This document shows positions 33,673-43,161 of a stretch of DNA of 64,000 nt, piece by piece. Made by a program: the position numbers and the translations under genes. This stretch comes from Synechococcus sp. C9 (lineage in GTDB: Bacteria > Cyanobacteriota > Cyanobacteriia > Gloeomargaritales > Gloeomargaritaceae), in contig NZ_JALAAD010000001.1 in assembly GCF_022984075.1 (NCBI RefSeq), positions 620,001 through 684,000 on the forward strand, read 5' to 3'. How positions within the stretch are numbered: the first letter of the stretch is position 1; every line of letters begins with the position of its first letter. The notes under the pieces were generated by a model. The model saw nothing but the letters and a program-made list of their open reading frames with translations, made no database searches and was not told the origin of the DNA.

Positions 33673-34131
33673 ATGAAACGATTTTGGCGATGGTTGGCTC
33701 ATTATTGGCGGGATGAACCTTTTTTGGGCATTATTGGGGGGATTGAATCGGTTATTGCCCGGTTGCTTTCCCTGGCAATGATGCTGGTCATTATTGTCGC
33801 TACTGTTGACCTGATTCGGCTGTTAATTAGTGATTTAAGTGCGGAACCCAAAGGTTTTTTTAGTCAGAATTTATTTGCCATATTTGGGGCATTTTTGAAT
33901 GTTTTGATTGCTTTGGAAATCCTCGAAAATATCACCGCCTATCTACGCAAACACGTATTTCAAGTGGAATTAGTCATTGCCACATCCCTGGTCGCCGTCG
34001 CTCGAAAAATTATTATTTTAGACTTGGATAAAACGCCGGGGTTGAGCTTGATTGGGTTGGCGTTGGCGGTTCTGGCTCTCGCCGTAAGTTATTGGATCAT
34101 CCGCCGGTCAAACCCTCGCCGGGAGGGGTAA
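33673..34131 (+). CDS. PsiE-like small membrane protein
   Basis: The 152-residue protein looks like the phosphate-starvation-inducible PsiE family, of unknown biochemical role. It has a basic amphipathic N-terminus (MKRFWRWLAHYWRDEPFLGI) and four hydrophobic helices. The characteristic IALEILENITAYLRKHVFQVE segment is followed by VARKIIILDLDKTPGLSLIG. The ATG at 33673 is preferred; one at 33667 is two codons upstream. It lies 82 bp after the ndhF gene on the same strand. Its 3' end overlaps the convergent clpB by 24 bp. Confidence 0.75.
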   Translation: MKRFWRWLAHYWRDEPFLGIIGGIESVIARLLSLAMMLVIIVATVDLIRLLISDLSAEPKGFFSQNLFAIFGAFLNVLIALEILENITAYLRKHVFQVELVIATSLVAVARKIIILDLDKTPGLSLIGLALAVLALAVSYWIIRRSNPRREG

Positions 34132-36729
34132 ATGGGGTTCGGAAAGGGGCGATAAATGCAGTTTTCCCCCCTGCACATCCACCATAATTTGCATGGGGTT
34201 CGCTTGATTTTGACTGAGGATAAAATCCGCCAAAGCATTTTCTAATTCCCTTTGGATGGCACGGCGCAGGGGACGGGCACCATAGGCAGGGTCGTAGCCC
34301 ACTTCGACCAAATACTCTTGAGCCGCTACGCTCACTTCCAACGTCACATTTTGTTCTGCCAGGAGTTGTTGCAATTGGGCGATTTGCAAATTCACAATCT
34401 GCCGGAGTTGTTCCCGGTTTAAGCAGTGAAACAGGATAATTTCATCAATGCGATTCAGAAATTCTGGGCGAAATTGGCTGGCGAGGAGTTGGCGAATTTG
34501 GGGTTCTAAAAATTCTGGGGTTTCCGTGCCTTCTAAAATCAATTCACTCCCCAAATTGCTGGTCATCACAATAATGGTATTGCGAAAATCCACCACCCGC
34601 CCCTGGGAATCCGTCACCCGCCCATCGTCCAAAATTTGCAAAAGCACATTGAAAATATCCGGGTGGGCTTTTTCGATTTCATCTAATAATACCACGGCAT
34701 AGGGACGACGGCGAATCGCTTCCGATAATTGCCCCCCTTCCTCATAACCCACATACCCCGGCGGTGCCCCCAACAACCGGGAAATGCTCTGTTTTTCCAT
34801 ATATTCCGACATATCTAAGCGCACCAGGGCGTGTTCGCTATCAAATAGGGCTTCGGCAAGGGTGCGGGCCAGTTCCGTTTTGCCGACCCCAGTTGGCCCC
34901 AAAAATAGAAACGAACCGATGGGACGGCGGGGGGATTTTAAGCCCGCCCTAGTGCGACGAATCGCCGCCGCAACCGCTTTCACCGCCTGTTCCTGACCAA
35001 TCACTTTTTGGTGCAAATACTGTTCCAAATGCAGGAGTTTTTGCCGTTCCGATTCCAACAAACGCCGCACCGGAATGCCTGTCCATTTGGCAACAATTTC
35101 CGCCACATCCGCTTCCGTGACTTGCTCCCGCAGTAGGGTCGAATTCCGGGCTTGAATTTCCGCCAGGGACGCTTCTTTGTCCTCTAATTCCTGGTGCAGG
35201 GATGCCAACCGGCCAAATTTCAACTGTGCCGCCCGATTCAGGTCGTAATTCCGTTCCGCCTGTTCAATTTGTACCCGAATTTGTTCTTCTTCCTGTTTCA
35301 GGGCTTTGATCGCCTCTAAAATCTGTTTTTCCCCCTGCCATTGTTGATTCAATTCCGCCTGTTTTGCACTCAGGGTGTTAATTTCCTGGTCAATTTTCCG
35401 CAGGCGTTCCTGACTGATGCGATCCCGGTCTTCTAAGAGGGACAATCGCTCCATTTGCAGTTGCATTAACCGGCGGTCTAGGGCTTCTAATTCTTCCGGT
35501 TTCGAGGTAATTTCCATCCGCAATTTCGCCGCCGCTTCGTCAATCAGATCAATGGCTTTATCCGGCAAAAATCGCTCCGGTAAATAACGAATGGAAAGTA
35601 CAACGGCAGAGACCAAGGCCGCATCGGCAATTTTCACGCCGTGATGTACCTCGTAGCGCTCCTTCAAACCCCGCAAAATGGCGACCGTATCGTCTAAACT
35701 GGGTTCTTCCACCCGGATGGGCTGGAACCGCCGCTCCAAGGCCGCATCCTTTTCAATGTACTTACGATATTCATCCAAGGTCGTGGCCCCGATACAGCGC
35801 AATTCCCCCCGGGCCAGCATGGGTTTGAGCAGATTACTGGCATCCATCGTGCCCTGGGTGGCGCCGGCCCCCACCACCGTATGCAGTTCATCCACAAAGA
35901 GAACGATTTGCCCCTCCGCCTGGGTGACTTCCCGCAGAACCGCCTGCAACCGCTTTTCAAAGTCCCCCCGATAGCGGGCACCGGCCACCAAACTGCCCAA
36001 GTCCAAAGAAATCAGGCGGCGATTTTTCAGGGATTCCGGCACGTCCCCGTTGACAATCCTCTGCGCCAGACCCTCGGCAATGGCGGTTTTCCCCACCCCC
36101 GGTTCGCCGATCAACACCGGATTGTTTTTCGTGCGCCGGGACAAGACCTGCACCACCCGCCGAATTTCCTCATCCCGCCCAATCACCGGGTCAAGTTTCC
36201 CCGCCCGAGCCTGCTCGGTCAAATCCCGCCCATAGCGTTCCAGGGCTTGGTAATGGGATTCGGGGCTGGCATCCTGCACCCGTTGGTTGCCCCGGATGGC
36301 TTTGATGGCGGTGATCAGTTGCTCGGTGGTCACCCCCAACCCCTGGAGTAACCGACGACCCAGGCGTTCATCCTCGCTCAACCCCAGCAAAAAATGCTCA
36401 ACGGAAATCAATTCATCATTCCAGGTCAAGCGCTGTGCTTCCGCCCGGTCCAGCAGTAGGTCCAAAAACCGCCCCAGATACAACTGCCCACTCCCCTGAT
36501 TTACCTGGGGTTGGCGACGGGCAAAGGTATCCAGTTGTTGGGTGCATTGCGCCAGGTCACAGCCCGCCTGTTCCAGCATCTTGGCGGCAAAATCGTTCTG
36601 CTCCAGCAGGGCTAACATCAGATGCTCGACTTCCAGTTGTTGTTGCCGGTAGCGCCGGGCGATGTCCTGGGATTTGACGACCGCTTCCCAGGCTTTTTCG
36701 GTAAATTTATTCGGGTCAGTGGGTTGCAC
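34108..36729 (-). CDS. clpB: ATP-dependent disaggregase ClpB
   Basis: ClpB extracts and reactivates aggregated proteins with DnaK-DnaJ. The 873-residue protein is full length. It has an N-terminal Clp repeat domain ([24 protein letters not shown]) and a first AAA+ module with Walker [16 protein letters not shown] and Walker [15 protein letters not shown]. The long middle coiled coil (M-domain, about residues 410-525) distinguishes ClpB from ClpA and ClpC. The second AAA+ module has [19 protein letters not shown] and [19 protein letters not shown]. The C-terminal D2 end carries [20 protein letters not shown]. It is convergent with the PsiE-like gene and overlaps it by 24 bp. Confidence 0.97.
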   Translation of the reverse strand: MQPTDPNKFTEKAWEAVVKSQDIARRYRQQQLEVEHLMLALLEQNDFAAKMLEQAGCDLAQCTQQLDTFARRQPQVNQGSGQLYLGRFLDLLLDRAEAQRLTWNDELISVEHFLLGLSEDERLGRRLLQGLGVTTEQLITAIKAIRGNQRVQDASPESHYQALERYGRDLTEQARAGKLDPVIGRDEEIRRVVQVLSRRTKNNPVLIGEPGVGKTAIAEGLAQRIVNGDVPESLKNRRLISLDLGSLVAGARYRGDFEKRLQAVLREVTQAEGQIVLFVDELHTVVGAGATQGTMDASNLLKPMLARGELRCIGATTLDEYRKYIEKDAALERRFQPIRVEEPSLDDTVAILRGLKERYEVHHGVKIADAALVSAVVLSIRYLPERFLPDKAIDLIDEAAAKLRMEITSKPEELEALDRRLMQLQMERLSLLEDRDRISQERLRKIDQEINTLSAKQAELNQQWQGEKQILEAIKALKQEEEQIRVQIEQAERNYDLNRAAQLKFGRLASLHQELEDKEASLAEIQARNSTLLREQVTEADVAEIVAKWTGIPVRRLLESERQKLLHLEQYLHQKVIGQEQAVKAVAAAIRRTRAGLKSPRRPIGSFLFLGPTGVGKTELARTLAEALFDSEHALVRLDMSEYMEKQSISRLLGAPPGYVGYEEGGQLSEAIRRRPYAVVLLDEIEKAHPDIFNVLLQILDDGRVTDSQGRVVDFRNTIIVMTSNLGSELILEGTETPEFLEPQIRQLLASQFRPEFLNRIDEIILFHCLNREQLRQIVNLQIAQLQQLLAEQNVTLEVSVAAQEYLVEVGYDPAYGARPLRRAIQRELENALADFILSQNQANPMQIMVDVQGGKLHLSPLSEPHLPLPARV

Positions 36730-36819
36730 GGGAACTCGCTCGAAACCTGTCTTAATTTAGTGTACGGGTGGGTTAGCTCAATTTTAACGATTCCCAGTCC
36801 CCTGGGCAGAATGGTTAAG

Positions 36820-37755
36820 TTACCACAGCCCTGCCCCAAACAACACCAACCACAGGGGCAAGGTCACCAGCAACAGCCCCAACCCCAGCCCAATCGCACT
36901 CACGGTCAAACCCGGTTCCAGCCCATACGCTTCGGTTAACACCAGCGTTGCCAGGGCAGGGGGCATTCCCGCTTGCAGTACCAGGAGTAACCGCAAACTA
37001 GCCGCCAGGGGAAAGAATTGCAACACCAGCCCCACCAACAGAGGCACCACCAGCATTTTGATCCCCAAACTCGCCCACACCGCCTGGAGTTTGCCCCACT
37101 GCCGGATTTGCCCCAGCCGCACCCCGGTCAACACCAGGGAAATCACCACCACGCCCCAGGCGAGGGTTTTCAGTCCCCCATTCAGCCAGTCCGGGCGAGC
37201 CACTGGGTAAAGGAGCAACGCCAGCAGTGCCGACCAGAGGATAGGATTTCGCACCACCGCCAACCAGGGTCGGGCTGACCGTTCCCCCAACCGAGCCGCC
37301 AACCACACCCCCAACCCGTAGGAACCGCTGAGGGTATTCGCCAAATCAAACACCACCGCCCAGGCGAAATAGGTCTGCCCCAGGAGAAACAAACACACCG
37401 GATACCCCACATAGCCCGTATTGCCCGCCATCGAGGTGAGAAGAAAACTGCCCTTGCGGGGAGACGACCAATGTTTGCCCCAGCCCGCCAACCAGAGTTC
37501 TCCCAGCCCCCATGCCCCACCAAACGCCAGCACCGACACCAACCCCGCCCACCACACGCTCCAGTCCAACTGCACATTCAGGACAAAACCCAAAACACTC
37601 ACCGGCATCCCCACCCAAAACAAAAACTGCCCCACCCGGTGCAACCACTCCCGATGCACATAGGCACTGATCCCCCACCCCAAACCGATGCAAATGGTCA
37701 AGGTGCTGTACAATTTAATGAGCGCGACCAATTCCGCAGGCATGGGCAGGAACAT
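36820..37755 (-). CDS. AEC-family (auxin efflux carrier-like) permease
   Basis: The 311-residue integral membrane protein fits the bile/arsenite/riboflavin-related AEC family, whose bacterial members export or import small organic acids. It has about ten hydrophobic helices. The AEC half-repeat features are visible: SMAGNTGYVGYPVCLFLLGQ in the first half and LVLQAGMPPALATLVLTEAY in the second, both near the central broken helices. The substrate cannot be inferred. The start is ATG 37755, with ATG 37743 (MPAELVALIK) as an alternative. It is on the same strand as clpB but has its own 90-bp upstream gap. Confidence 0.8.
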   Translation of the reverse strand: MFLPMPAELVALIKLYSTLTICIGLGWGISAYVHREWLHRVGQFLFWVGMPVSVLGFVLNVQLDWSVWWAGLVSVLAFGGAWGLGELWLAGWGKHWSSPRKGSFLLTSMAGNTGYVGYPVCLFLLGQTYFAWAVVFDLANTLSGSYGLGVWLAARLGERSARPWLAVVRNPILWSALLALLLYPVARPDWLNGGLKTLAWGVVVISLVLTGVRLGQIRQWGKLQAVWASLGIKMLVVPLLVGLVLQFFPLAASLRLLLVLQAGMPPALATLVLTEAYGLEPGLTVSAIGLGLGLLLVTLPLWLVLFGAGLW

Positions 37756-37794
37756 TGCCGGACGCTTTTAGTGTAACGGCCAGTCCCCCAAAAC

Positions 37795-38934
37795 TCAGAA
37801 TTCCCCAGCGGGCAAAAGATAAACCACCGGAGCGGCCAAATCCTTTGGCAGTTGCCAACTTTGAAATTCCCGGAAGCTCACCCCTTGGGCTTGTAAGGCT
37901 TCTACCCCTAATCCATAGCCCAGAAATCGTTGGTCAGTTTCGATCAAAGACTCAATGTTATCAATGGTTTTTTTCAATTTGTTAAAAACCTTATCCCTAC
38001 CTTTAGTCGTCACACCAAGTAAATTTCTCTCAATATCTGATTGGGGTAAAATAGCAGGGGGTAGCGCATCAATCCAATGACCAATATTGACATCATCATT
38101 AGCATCTAAATTTAGGGTGTTGCGTAACATTTCAAAAGTCGTGTTTTCGTCTATATATTTCGCCTGATTCTTCCATTGAAAGATGCGGGTAAGCCGAGTT
38201 AAATCTACCTCTGGTGATAATTTGGGATGTAAATAAATAATTGGTTTGTCCGTGAGCAGAATATCAATATATTGACGCAGGCGTTTGTTAATTTCCTGAT
38301 GCCCAAATTGGAATCGTTGTACGGCTGTCTCTAATTCCTCCAATTCTAAATAACAGCGTGCTTCCATCAGATAGGCAAGATAAAGGGTCTGTAAATAGGC
38401 GGCAGTTATCCTCGATTTATAGGGTATTTGTTGATCCACCAAATCAGTATAGATATGTTGCGCTTCCAAAAAACGATTGATCGCCGCCATGGCACTGACC
38501 TGCCGATTATCCGACCGTTGCATACTAAAAGCATTTTGCGCCAAGTTAACCGCCGCCCGGAAATTGGCATAAAAACCCAAATCAATTTTATAATTAATAC
38601 TTTTTAGCTGTGCTTGCATCAATTGCAAGGTTTTTTCTATCTGATTGAGTTTATCAATCACAATCGCAAACCCGACGACTGCCACCCCCACATGGAGTAA
38701 GCTGGCCGCTGTCGTCATCCCTAAAAGTGTATTCGCTGGCGTTGCCCCCGTATCCCGCAACCACATGACCACCTGTTTGGTATCCACATCCCGCACCACC
38801 CCGCCAATCCGCTCCAAACTGCCATTGCTCAAACCAGCCAAGATGTGGGCAGGCGCCTCAACCATTAAATTTAGGGCAACCATAGGCTTGGAAAAATTGG
38901 GGAATTGGCGACAAAACGACACCTGCTCATTCAT
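37795..38934 (-). CDS. AT-rich orphan protein of unknown function
   Basis: I do not recognise a family for this 379-residue protein. Around residues 70-90 there is one hydrophobic segment (LLHVGVAVVGFAIVIDKLNQ). A coiled coil follows (IEKTLQLMQAQLKSINYKID), then a helical region with LAYLMEARCYLELEELETAV reminiscent of TPR-like helix pairs. The C-terminal part is mixed alpha/beta and ends PVVYLLPAGEF. Base composition is clearly more AT-rich than the neighbouring AEC and clpB genes. Dispersed repeats lie upstream at 39.0 kb, so recent acquisition is plausible. No signal peptide or Cys cluster is seen. The one-helix plus coiled-coil arrangement could mark a membrane-tethered sensor, but this is speculation. 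Confidence 0.65.
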   Translation of the reverse strand: MNEQVSFCRQFPNFSKPMVALNLMVEAPAHILAGLSNGSLERIGGVVRDVDTKQVVMWLRDTGATPANTLLGMTTAASLLHVGVAVVGFAIVIDKLNQIEKTLQLMQAQLKSINYKIDLGFYANFRAAVNLAQNAFSMQRSDNRQVSAMAAINRFLEAQHIYTDLVDQQIPYKSRITAAYLQTLYLAYLMEARCYLELEELETAVQRFQFGHQEINKRLRQYIDILLTDKPIIYLHPKLSPEVDLTRLTRIFQWKNQAKYIDENTTFEMLRNTLNLDANDDVNIGHWIDALPPAILPQSDIERNLLGVTTKGRDKVFNKLKKTIDNIESLIETDQRFLGYGLGVEALQAQGVSFREFQSWQLPKDLAAPVVYLLPAGEF

Positions 38935-39019
38935 TTATACTTCAAACAGGGCGATCTACATGGCAATCTCCAAGCATTTGCAAGACAAGTTAACAAGTTA
39001 ATAAAATAAGGACACTTCT

Positions 39020-39157
39020 AAAAACGGGTCGCACGCCCTTGGTTCTAGGGAATCTCACTTCTCACTCCTTACTCCTCACTGCTCGTCGCAGGGGCACCGC
39101 CCCCGTATTTGGTTCTGGGAAATTTCTATTCGTTAATCAAGTAGGATCGCTATATAT
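39020..39157 (+). repeat. Compound dispersed repeat (family-1 end)
   Basis: Two cores follow each other: GGGTCGCACGCCCTTGGTTC and, after a CTCACTYCT-rich stretch (TCTCACTTCTCACTCCTTAC), GTCGCAGGGGCACCGCCCCC. The end is AATCAAGTAGGATCGCTATA, the family-1 terminus. The CT-rich filler is unlike other copies. Confidence 0.65.
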
Positions 39158-39207
39158 CAGCCATTTTAGCGCTCAAAATTATATTAGCGTCGATGTGAAA
39201 TAGGGGG

Positions 39208-39654
39208 CTAGGCAGTGGCAACGGCGGTGAGATATTTACGCAAAAAGAGGCAGTTCTGCTGTTGTTCTGAATGGCGTTGGTAGTCCACTTCGTCGGCAAA
39301 TTTTTGTAAAAAGACCAAGCCCATGCCGCCCTCTGGTTCCGGGTCTTGGAGCGTTTGGTCGAGTTCCTGCAATTTGCGGTTGAGGTCAAACCCAGCCCCC
39401 TGGTCCCAAATCCGCATTTCAATCCTGTCCGTAAATACATTGACTTCGACGGTGATGGGTGTGGCGGGGGGCAAATCCCGATGGGCGTGACGCACCGCAT
39501 TGGTAAAGCCTTCCGTCAAAACCAACTGGCAAAACCACCACACTTCGTAGGTCAAGGGGGGCACATTAAACTGGGCAAACCAATCCAATACCTGGGTTAA
39601 GGCATTTATGTCCGAGTTGACCACAATCCGGCTGGTACTCAGGGCAGGAGTCAC
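39208..39654 (-). CDS. RsbW-like ATP-binding regulator (HATPase_c_2)
   Basis: The 148-residue protein resembles the anti-sigma-factor/serine-kinase ATPase domains (RsbW, SpoIIAB) of partner-switching systems. The N-box is VLTEGFTNAVRHAHRDLPPA with the conserved Glu and Asn. The G1 box is WDQGAGFDLN and the G2 box is GGMGLVFLQKFADEVDY. The start is GTG at 39654. It is divergent from the receiver-SpoIIE phosphatase gene, separated by 56 bp. RsbW-type kinases and PP2C phosphatases act on the same anti-sigma antagonist, so the pair very likely forms one regulatory module, though no antagonist or sigma factor is adjacent. Confidence 0.88.
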   Translation of the reverse strand: MTPALSTSRIVVNSDINALTQVLDWFAQFNVPPLTYEVWWFCQLVLTEGFTNAVRHAHRDLPPATPITVEVNVFTDRIEMRIWDQGAGFDLNRKLQELDQTLQDPEPEGGMGLVFLQKFADEVDYQRHSEQQQNCLFLRKYLTAVATA

Positions 39655-39710
39655 AAGTTTCCCAGGAAGCGTTTCAAGCGACAGTAAATATTTCGGCTAT
39701 CGTAGATTAT

Positions 39711-40812
39711 ATGGCAAAAGTCCTAGTGATTGACGACGACCCCACGATGCGCTTGGTGTTGCAACGCAATCTCAAGATGCAGGGGCATGAGGTGACGGTG
39801 GCGGCGGATGGGGTGCAGGGGTGGCACTTCGCTCAGGAGCTACAGCCAGCGTTGGTGATCTGCGATTGGATGATGCCGGGGATGACGGGTTTGGAGGTGT
39901 GTCAACGGGTGCGCCAGTCCCCGGAGTTGGCGACGACCTTTTTTATCCTGCTCACGTCCCGGGATCAGGTGGCGGACCGGGTGCAGGGGTTGGACAGTGG
40001 GGCGGATGATTTTTTGGTCAAACCGGTTGATCCTAGTGAATTGCAGGCGCGGGTGCGGGCGGGGTTGCGGTTACACCAGTTGAATCAGGATTTACAAGAC
40101 CAAAAACAACGCTTGGAACAGGAATTGGCGGAGGCGGAAAGCTATGTGCGCTCCCTGTTGCCTGCCCCCCGGCGGACGGGAGACATTACCACCGAATGGG
40201 TGTTTGTGCCTTCGACGGAGTTGGGGGGGGGATTGTTTTGATTACTTTGATGTGGATGAACATCGCTTTGTTTTTTATGTGATTGATGTGGCGGGGCATG
40301 GGGTGGGGGCGGCTTTGTTGTCCATTTCGGTGTTGAATTTGTTGCGCTCGGGTTCGGTGGCGGATGTGACCCAACCGGCGGCGGTGTTGGCTTTATTAAA
40401 CCGGTTTTTCCCGATGGAACAGCACAAGGATAAGTATTTCACCGCTTGGTATGGGGTCTATGACCGTCGGAGTCGCTGTTTGACCTATGCGAGTGCGGGG
40501 CATCCGGCGGCGGTGCTGTGGCATGGACAGGGGATCGAGGTCCTGCCGGGACGGGGGTTGGCGGTGGGAATGTTCCCGGAGGTCACCTACCAAACCCAGG
40601 AACGGGTGATGCCGCCCGGGGCGAAGGTGTACCTGTTTAGCGATGGGGTCTATGAGATTCCGGTGGAACCCCAGGGGGAATTGTGGGGGCGGGAAGCCCT
40701 GCATCAACTGCTGGCGACCGGGATTTCCCCCCAGGCACTCCTCCCGAAAATTCCTCGCCCTGCCGGTGGGTGGCCGGATGACCTGTGTTTGTTGCAGGTT
40801 GGTTTTGCCTAG
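39711..40812 (+). pseudogene. Response regulator-SpoIIE (PP2C) phosphatase, split by a G-tract frameshift
   Basis: The first frame (to 40241) encodes a receiver domain: VLVIDDDPTMRLVLQRN, phospho-Asp in LVICDWMMPGMTGLEV, Lys in DDFLVKPVDPSEL. A coiled coil follows, and then the start of a SpoIIE phosphatase (PSTELGG), before a stop appears. The phosphatase resumes in another frame as DCFDYFDVDEH, VIDVAGHGVGAALLSISVLN and YASAGHPAAVLWHGQG, running to 40812. The break is in nine consecutive G (40223-40231). With eight, a 366-residue protein with the usual GGDxFD metal site results. This is either an assembly error, a phase-variable tract, or a real mutation. The activity would be dephosphorylation of an anti-sigma antagonist under receiver control. 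Confidence 0.85.
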
Positions 40813-40837
40813 ACCTTGCCGGGAGATGGGAAAAGTT

Positions 40838-40851
40838 ATGGGAATTCCCAT
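40838..40851. repeat. Perfect 14-bp palindrome after the phosphatase gene
   Basis: ATGGGAATTCCCAT is a perfect palindrome 25 bp after the phosphatase stop. As RNA it could form a short stem but has no U-run, so it is not a clear terminator. A degenerate dispersed-repeat relic (TTTCTAAAAATGGTTCGCAG) follows near 40900. Confidence 0.4.
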
Positions 40852-41062
40852 GTTTACTCCCCCGGTGACTGCCCGATGATACTAGGTGAATTAAAACATT
40901 TCTAAAAATGGTTCGCAGGGGCGTAACGGTGTATGGTTCTCGATAGCCTGCGTATTCGAGCGACATAACCGGCAATGGTTGCAAGAGATGCCCTGGTGAT
41001 AATTATGAATTAAATTGTTAAGTTAAATATCTTAGAATGATGGAATCCAGCCAGCCCCACCT

Positions 41063-42100
41063 ATGACCGAGCTTAGCCCTAGCTTGCGCCTGCGCCTGCA
41101 AACTCCCCTGCGGATTGGGGAGGTGGTGGTACACAGCCGGGTGTTCCAGTCCCCTTTGTCGGGGGTGACGGATTTGGTGTTTCGCCGGTTGGTGCGGCGG
41201 TTTGCCCCGCATTCGATGCTCTACACGGAGATGGTGAGTGCGACGGGGTTGCATTATATGCGCCAACTGCCCCGGTTGATGGAGTTGGACCCCGGGGAAC
41301 AGCCGGTGGCGATTCAGTTGTTTGATTGTCGCCCGGATTTTATGGCGGAGGCGGCCCAGCGGGCGGTGGCGGAAGGGGCGGCTTTAGTGGACATTAACAT
41401 GGGGTGTCCGGTGAATAAAATTACCAAAAATGGGGGGGGGTCGTCCCTCCTGCGACAACCGGAGTTGGCGGCGGCGATTGTGCAAGCGGTGGTGCGGGCG
41501 ATCCCAGTGCCGGTGACGGTGAAAACCCGGATTGGCTGGAATGACCAGGAAATCAATATCCTGGAGTTTGCCCAAAGGATGGAGGATGCGGGGGCGCAGT
41601 TGCTCACGGTGCATGGGCGCACCAGGGCGCAGGGCTACCAGGGGTCGGCACGCTGGGAGTGGATTCGCCGGGTGAAGGAGGTGGTGCGGATTCCGGTGAT
41701 CGCCAATGGGGATATTTTTTCGGTGCCAGCGGCGGTGGCCTGTCTGGAATTGACGGGGGCGGACGGGGTGATGTGCTCCCGGGGCACCCTGGGTTATCCC
41801 TTTTTGGTGGGGGAAATTGACCATTTTCTCCGCACGGGTCAGCAGTTGCCCGCCCCTACGCCGGTTCAGCGGTTGCAATGCGCCCGGGAGCATCTGTTGG
41901 CACTCTGGGAGTACAAGGGGGAGATGGGGTTGCGGCAAGCCCGGAAGCATTTGGCCTGGTACGCCCGGGAGTTTCCGGGGGCCGCCCAGTTGCGGCAGGC
42001 GGTGGCGCAGTTCCCAACCCTGGCGGAGGGGCTTGCCCTATTGGATCAGGCGATGGAGCGGTTGGCGGTACTGCCCCGGGAGGAACGGTTATGCGCGTAG
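41063..42100 (+). CDS. dus: tRNA-dihydrouridine synthase (DusB/NifR3 type)
   Basis: The FMN enzyme reduces specific uridines in the tRNA D-loop. The 345-residue protein begins with SPLSGVTDLVFRRLVRRF. It contains the catalytic-loop Cys in DINMGCPVNKITKNGGGSSL, FMN contacts VTVKTRIGWNDQ and LTVHGRTRAQGYQGSARWEW, and phosphate binding at VIANGDIF and GVMCSRGTLGYPFL. The C-terminal helical domain has RKHLAWYAREFPGAAQLRQA. The last 10 bp overlap the downstream transporter gene. Confidence 0.95.
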   Translation: MTELSPSLRLRLQTPLRIGEVVVHSRVFQSPLSGVTDLVFRRLVRRFAPHSMLYTEMVSATGLHYMRQLPRLMELDPGEQPVAIQLFDCRPDFMAEAAQRAVAEGAALVDINMGCPVNKITKNGGGSSLLRQPELAAAIVQAVVRAIPVPVTVKTRIGWNDQEINILEFAQRMEDAGAQLLTVHGRTRAQGYQGSARWEWIRRVKEVVRIPVIANGDIFSVPAAVACLELTGADGVMCSRGTLGYPFLVGEIDHFLRTGQQLPAPTPVQRLQCAREHLLALWEYKGEMGLRQARKHLAWYAREFPGAAQLRQAVAQFPTLAEGLALLDQAMERLAVLPREERLCA

Positions 42101-43161
42101 TGGCGCAGATTTCCCCCTGGTTGACCTGGGGGTTGGCCTTGCCGCTGGTGGTGTTGAATGGCTGGCTGTTGCTGACGGCGGTCAATTACCTGCAACCCTT
42201 GGTGAACATTTTGGTCATTGCCACGGTGCTGTCGTTTTTGCTGGATTATCCCATTAAACTCCTGCAATCCTGGGGGATTCGCCGTTCCTGGGCGGTCTTG
42301 GGGGTGTTGTTGGTGGCTTTGAGTGGCTTGACGGTGGCGGGCATTACCCTGGTGCCGGTGCTCCTCAAGCAGGGGAATGAACTGGTGGTGCGGCTCCCCA
42401 ATTGGTTGGCTTCCGGGACGGCGCAGTTGGAGGTGGTGGAGGCTTGGGCGCAGGCGCATCGGGTGAATTTGGATTTGAGCGGTTTGGCGGAACAGTTCAC
42501 CACCGGGGTGTCCCGACAGTTGAAAACCCTGACGACGCAGGTATTGGGCTTGGCGGTGGATACGGTGGGCTGGGCGGTGGATGTGTTGGTGACACTGGTA
42601 CTAACACTATACTTAGTTTTATTTGGGGAACGCCTGTGGTCGGGGTTGTTTTCCTGGTTTCCGGCCCATTTGGGGCTGTTGATCCGGGAGTCACTGCATC
42701 GCAATTTTTACAACTATTTCCTGGGGCAGGCCACGATTGCGGTGATTTTGGGTACCCTGATGACCCTGGCGTTTGTGCTGTTGCAGGTGCCTTTGGCCTT
42801 GTTATTCGGCTTGATTATTGGGGTGGCGAGTCTGGTGCCTTTTGGGGGGGCGGTGGGAATTGTGGTGATTAGTTTATTAATTACGTTGCAAAATGTGTGG
42901 CTGGGGTTGAAGGTGTTGGCGACGGCTTTGGTGTTGGGGCAAATGAATGAGCATCTGGTGGCGCCCCGGATTTTGGGGAATGTGGTGGGCTTGAATCCGG
43001 TGTGGATCGTGCTGTCTTTGTTGTTGGGGGCAAAATTGGCGGGGCTGTTGGGGTTGTTGATTGCCGTGCCGGTGGCGGGTTCGATCAAAAACGTGGCGGA
43101 CAGTTTGCGCCAGCCCCGTCCCCCGGAAGCCCAACCCGTGCGGGAACCGGTGGTGGTTTAG
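42091..43161 (+). CDS. AI-2E family transporter
   Basis: The 356-residue membrane protein belongs to the AI-2 exporter-like (UPF0118, TqsA/PerM) family. It has about eight hydrophobic helices. The long soluble loop between the third and fourth contains VEAWAQAHRVNLDLSGLAEQ. The conserved C-terminal block has GVASLVPFGGAVGIVVISLL and LVAPRILGNVVGLNPVWIVL. Substrates are diverse (AI-2, ions), and cyanobacteria usually lack LuxS, so AI-2 export should not be assumed. The ATG at 42091 follows a strong GGGAGGAA, and the start overlaps the dus stop by 10 bp. The stop overlaps the convergent oxidoreductase by 4 bp (TTAG). Confidence 0.88.
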   Translation: MRVVAQISPWLTWGLALPLVVLNGWLLLTAVNYLQPLVNILVIATVLSFLLDYPIKLLQSWGIRRSWAVLGVLLVALSGLTVAGITLVPVLLKQGNELVVRLPNWLASGTAQLEVVEAWAQAHRVNLDLSGLAEQFTTGVSRQLKTLTTQVLGLAVDTVGWAVDVLVTLVLTLYLVLFGERLWSGLFSWFPAHLGLLIRESLHRNFYNYFLGQATIAVILGTLMTLAFVLLQVPLALLFGLIIGVASLVPFGGAVGIVVISLLITLQNVWLGLKVLATALVLGQMNEHLVAPRILGNVVGLNPVWIVLSLLLGAKLAGLLGLLIAVPVAGSIKNVADSLRQPRPPEAQPVREPVVV

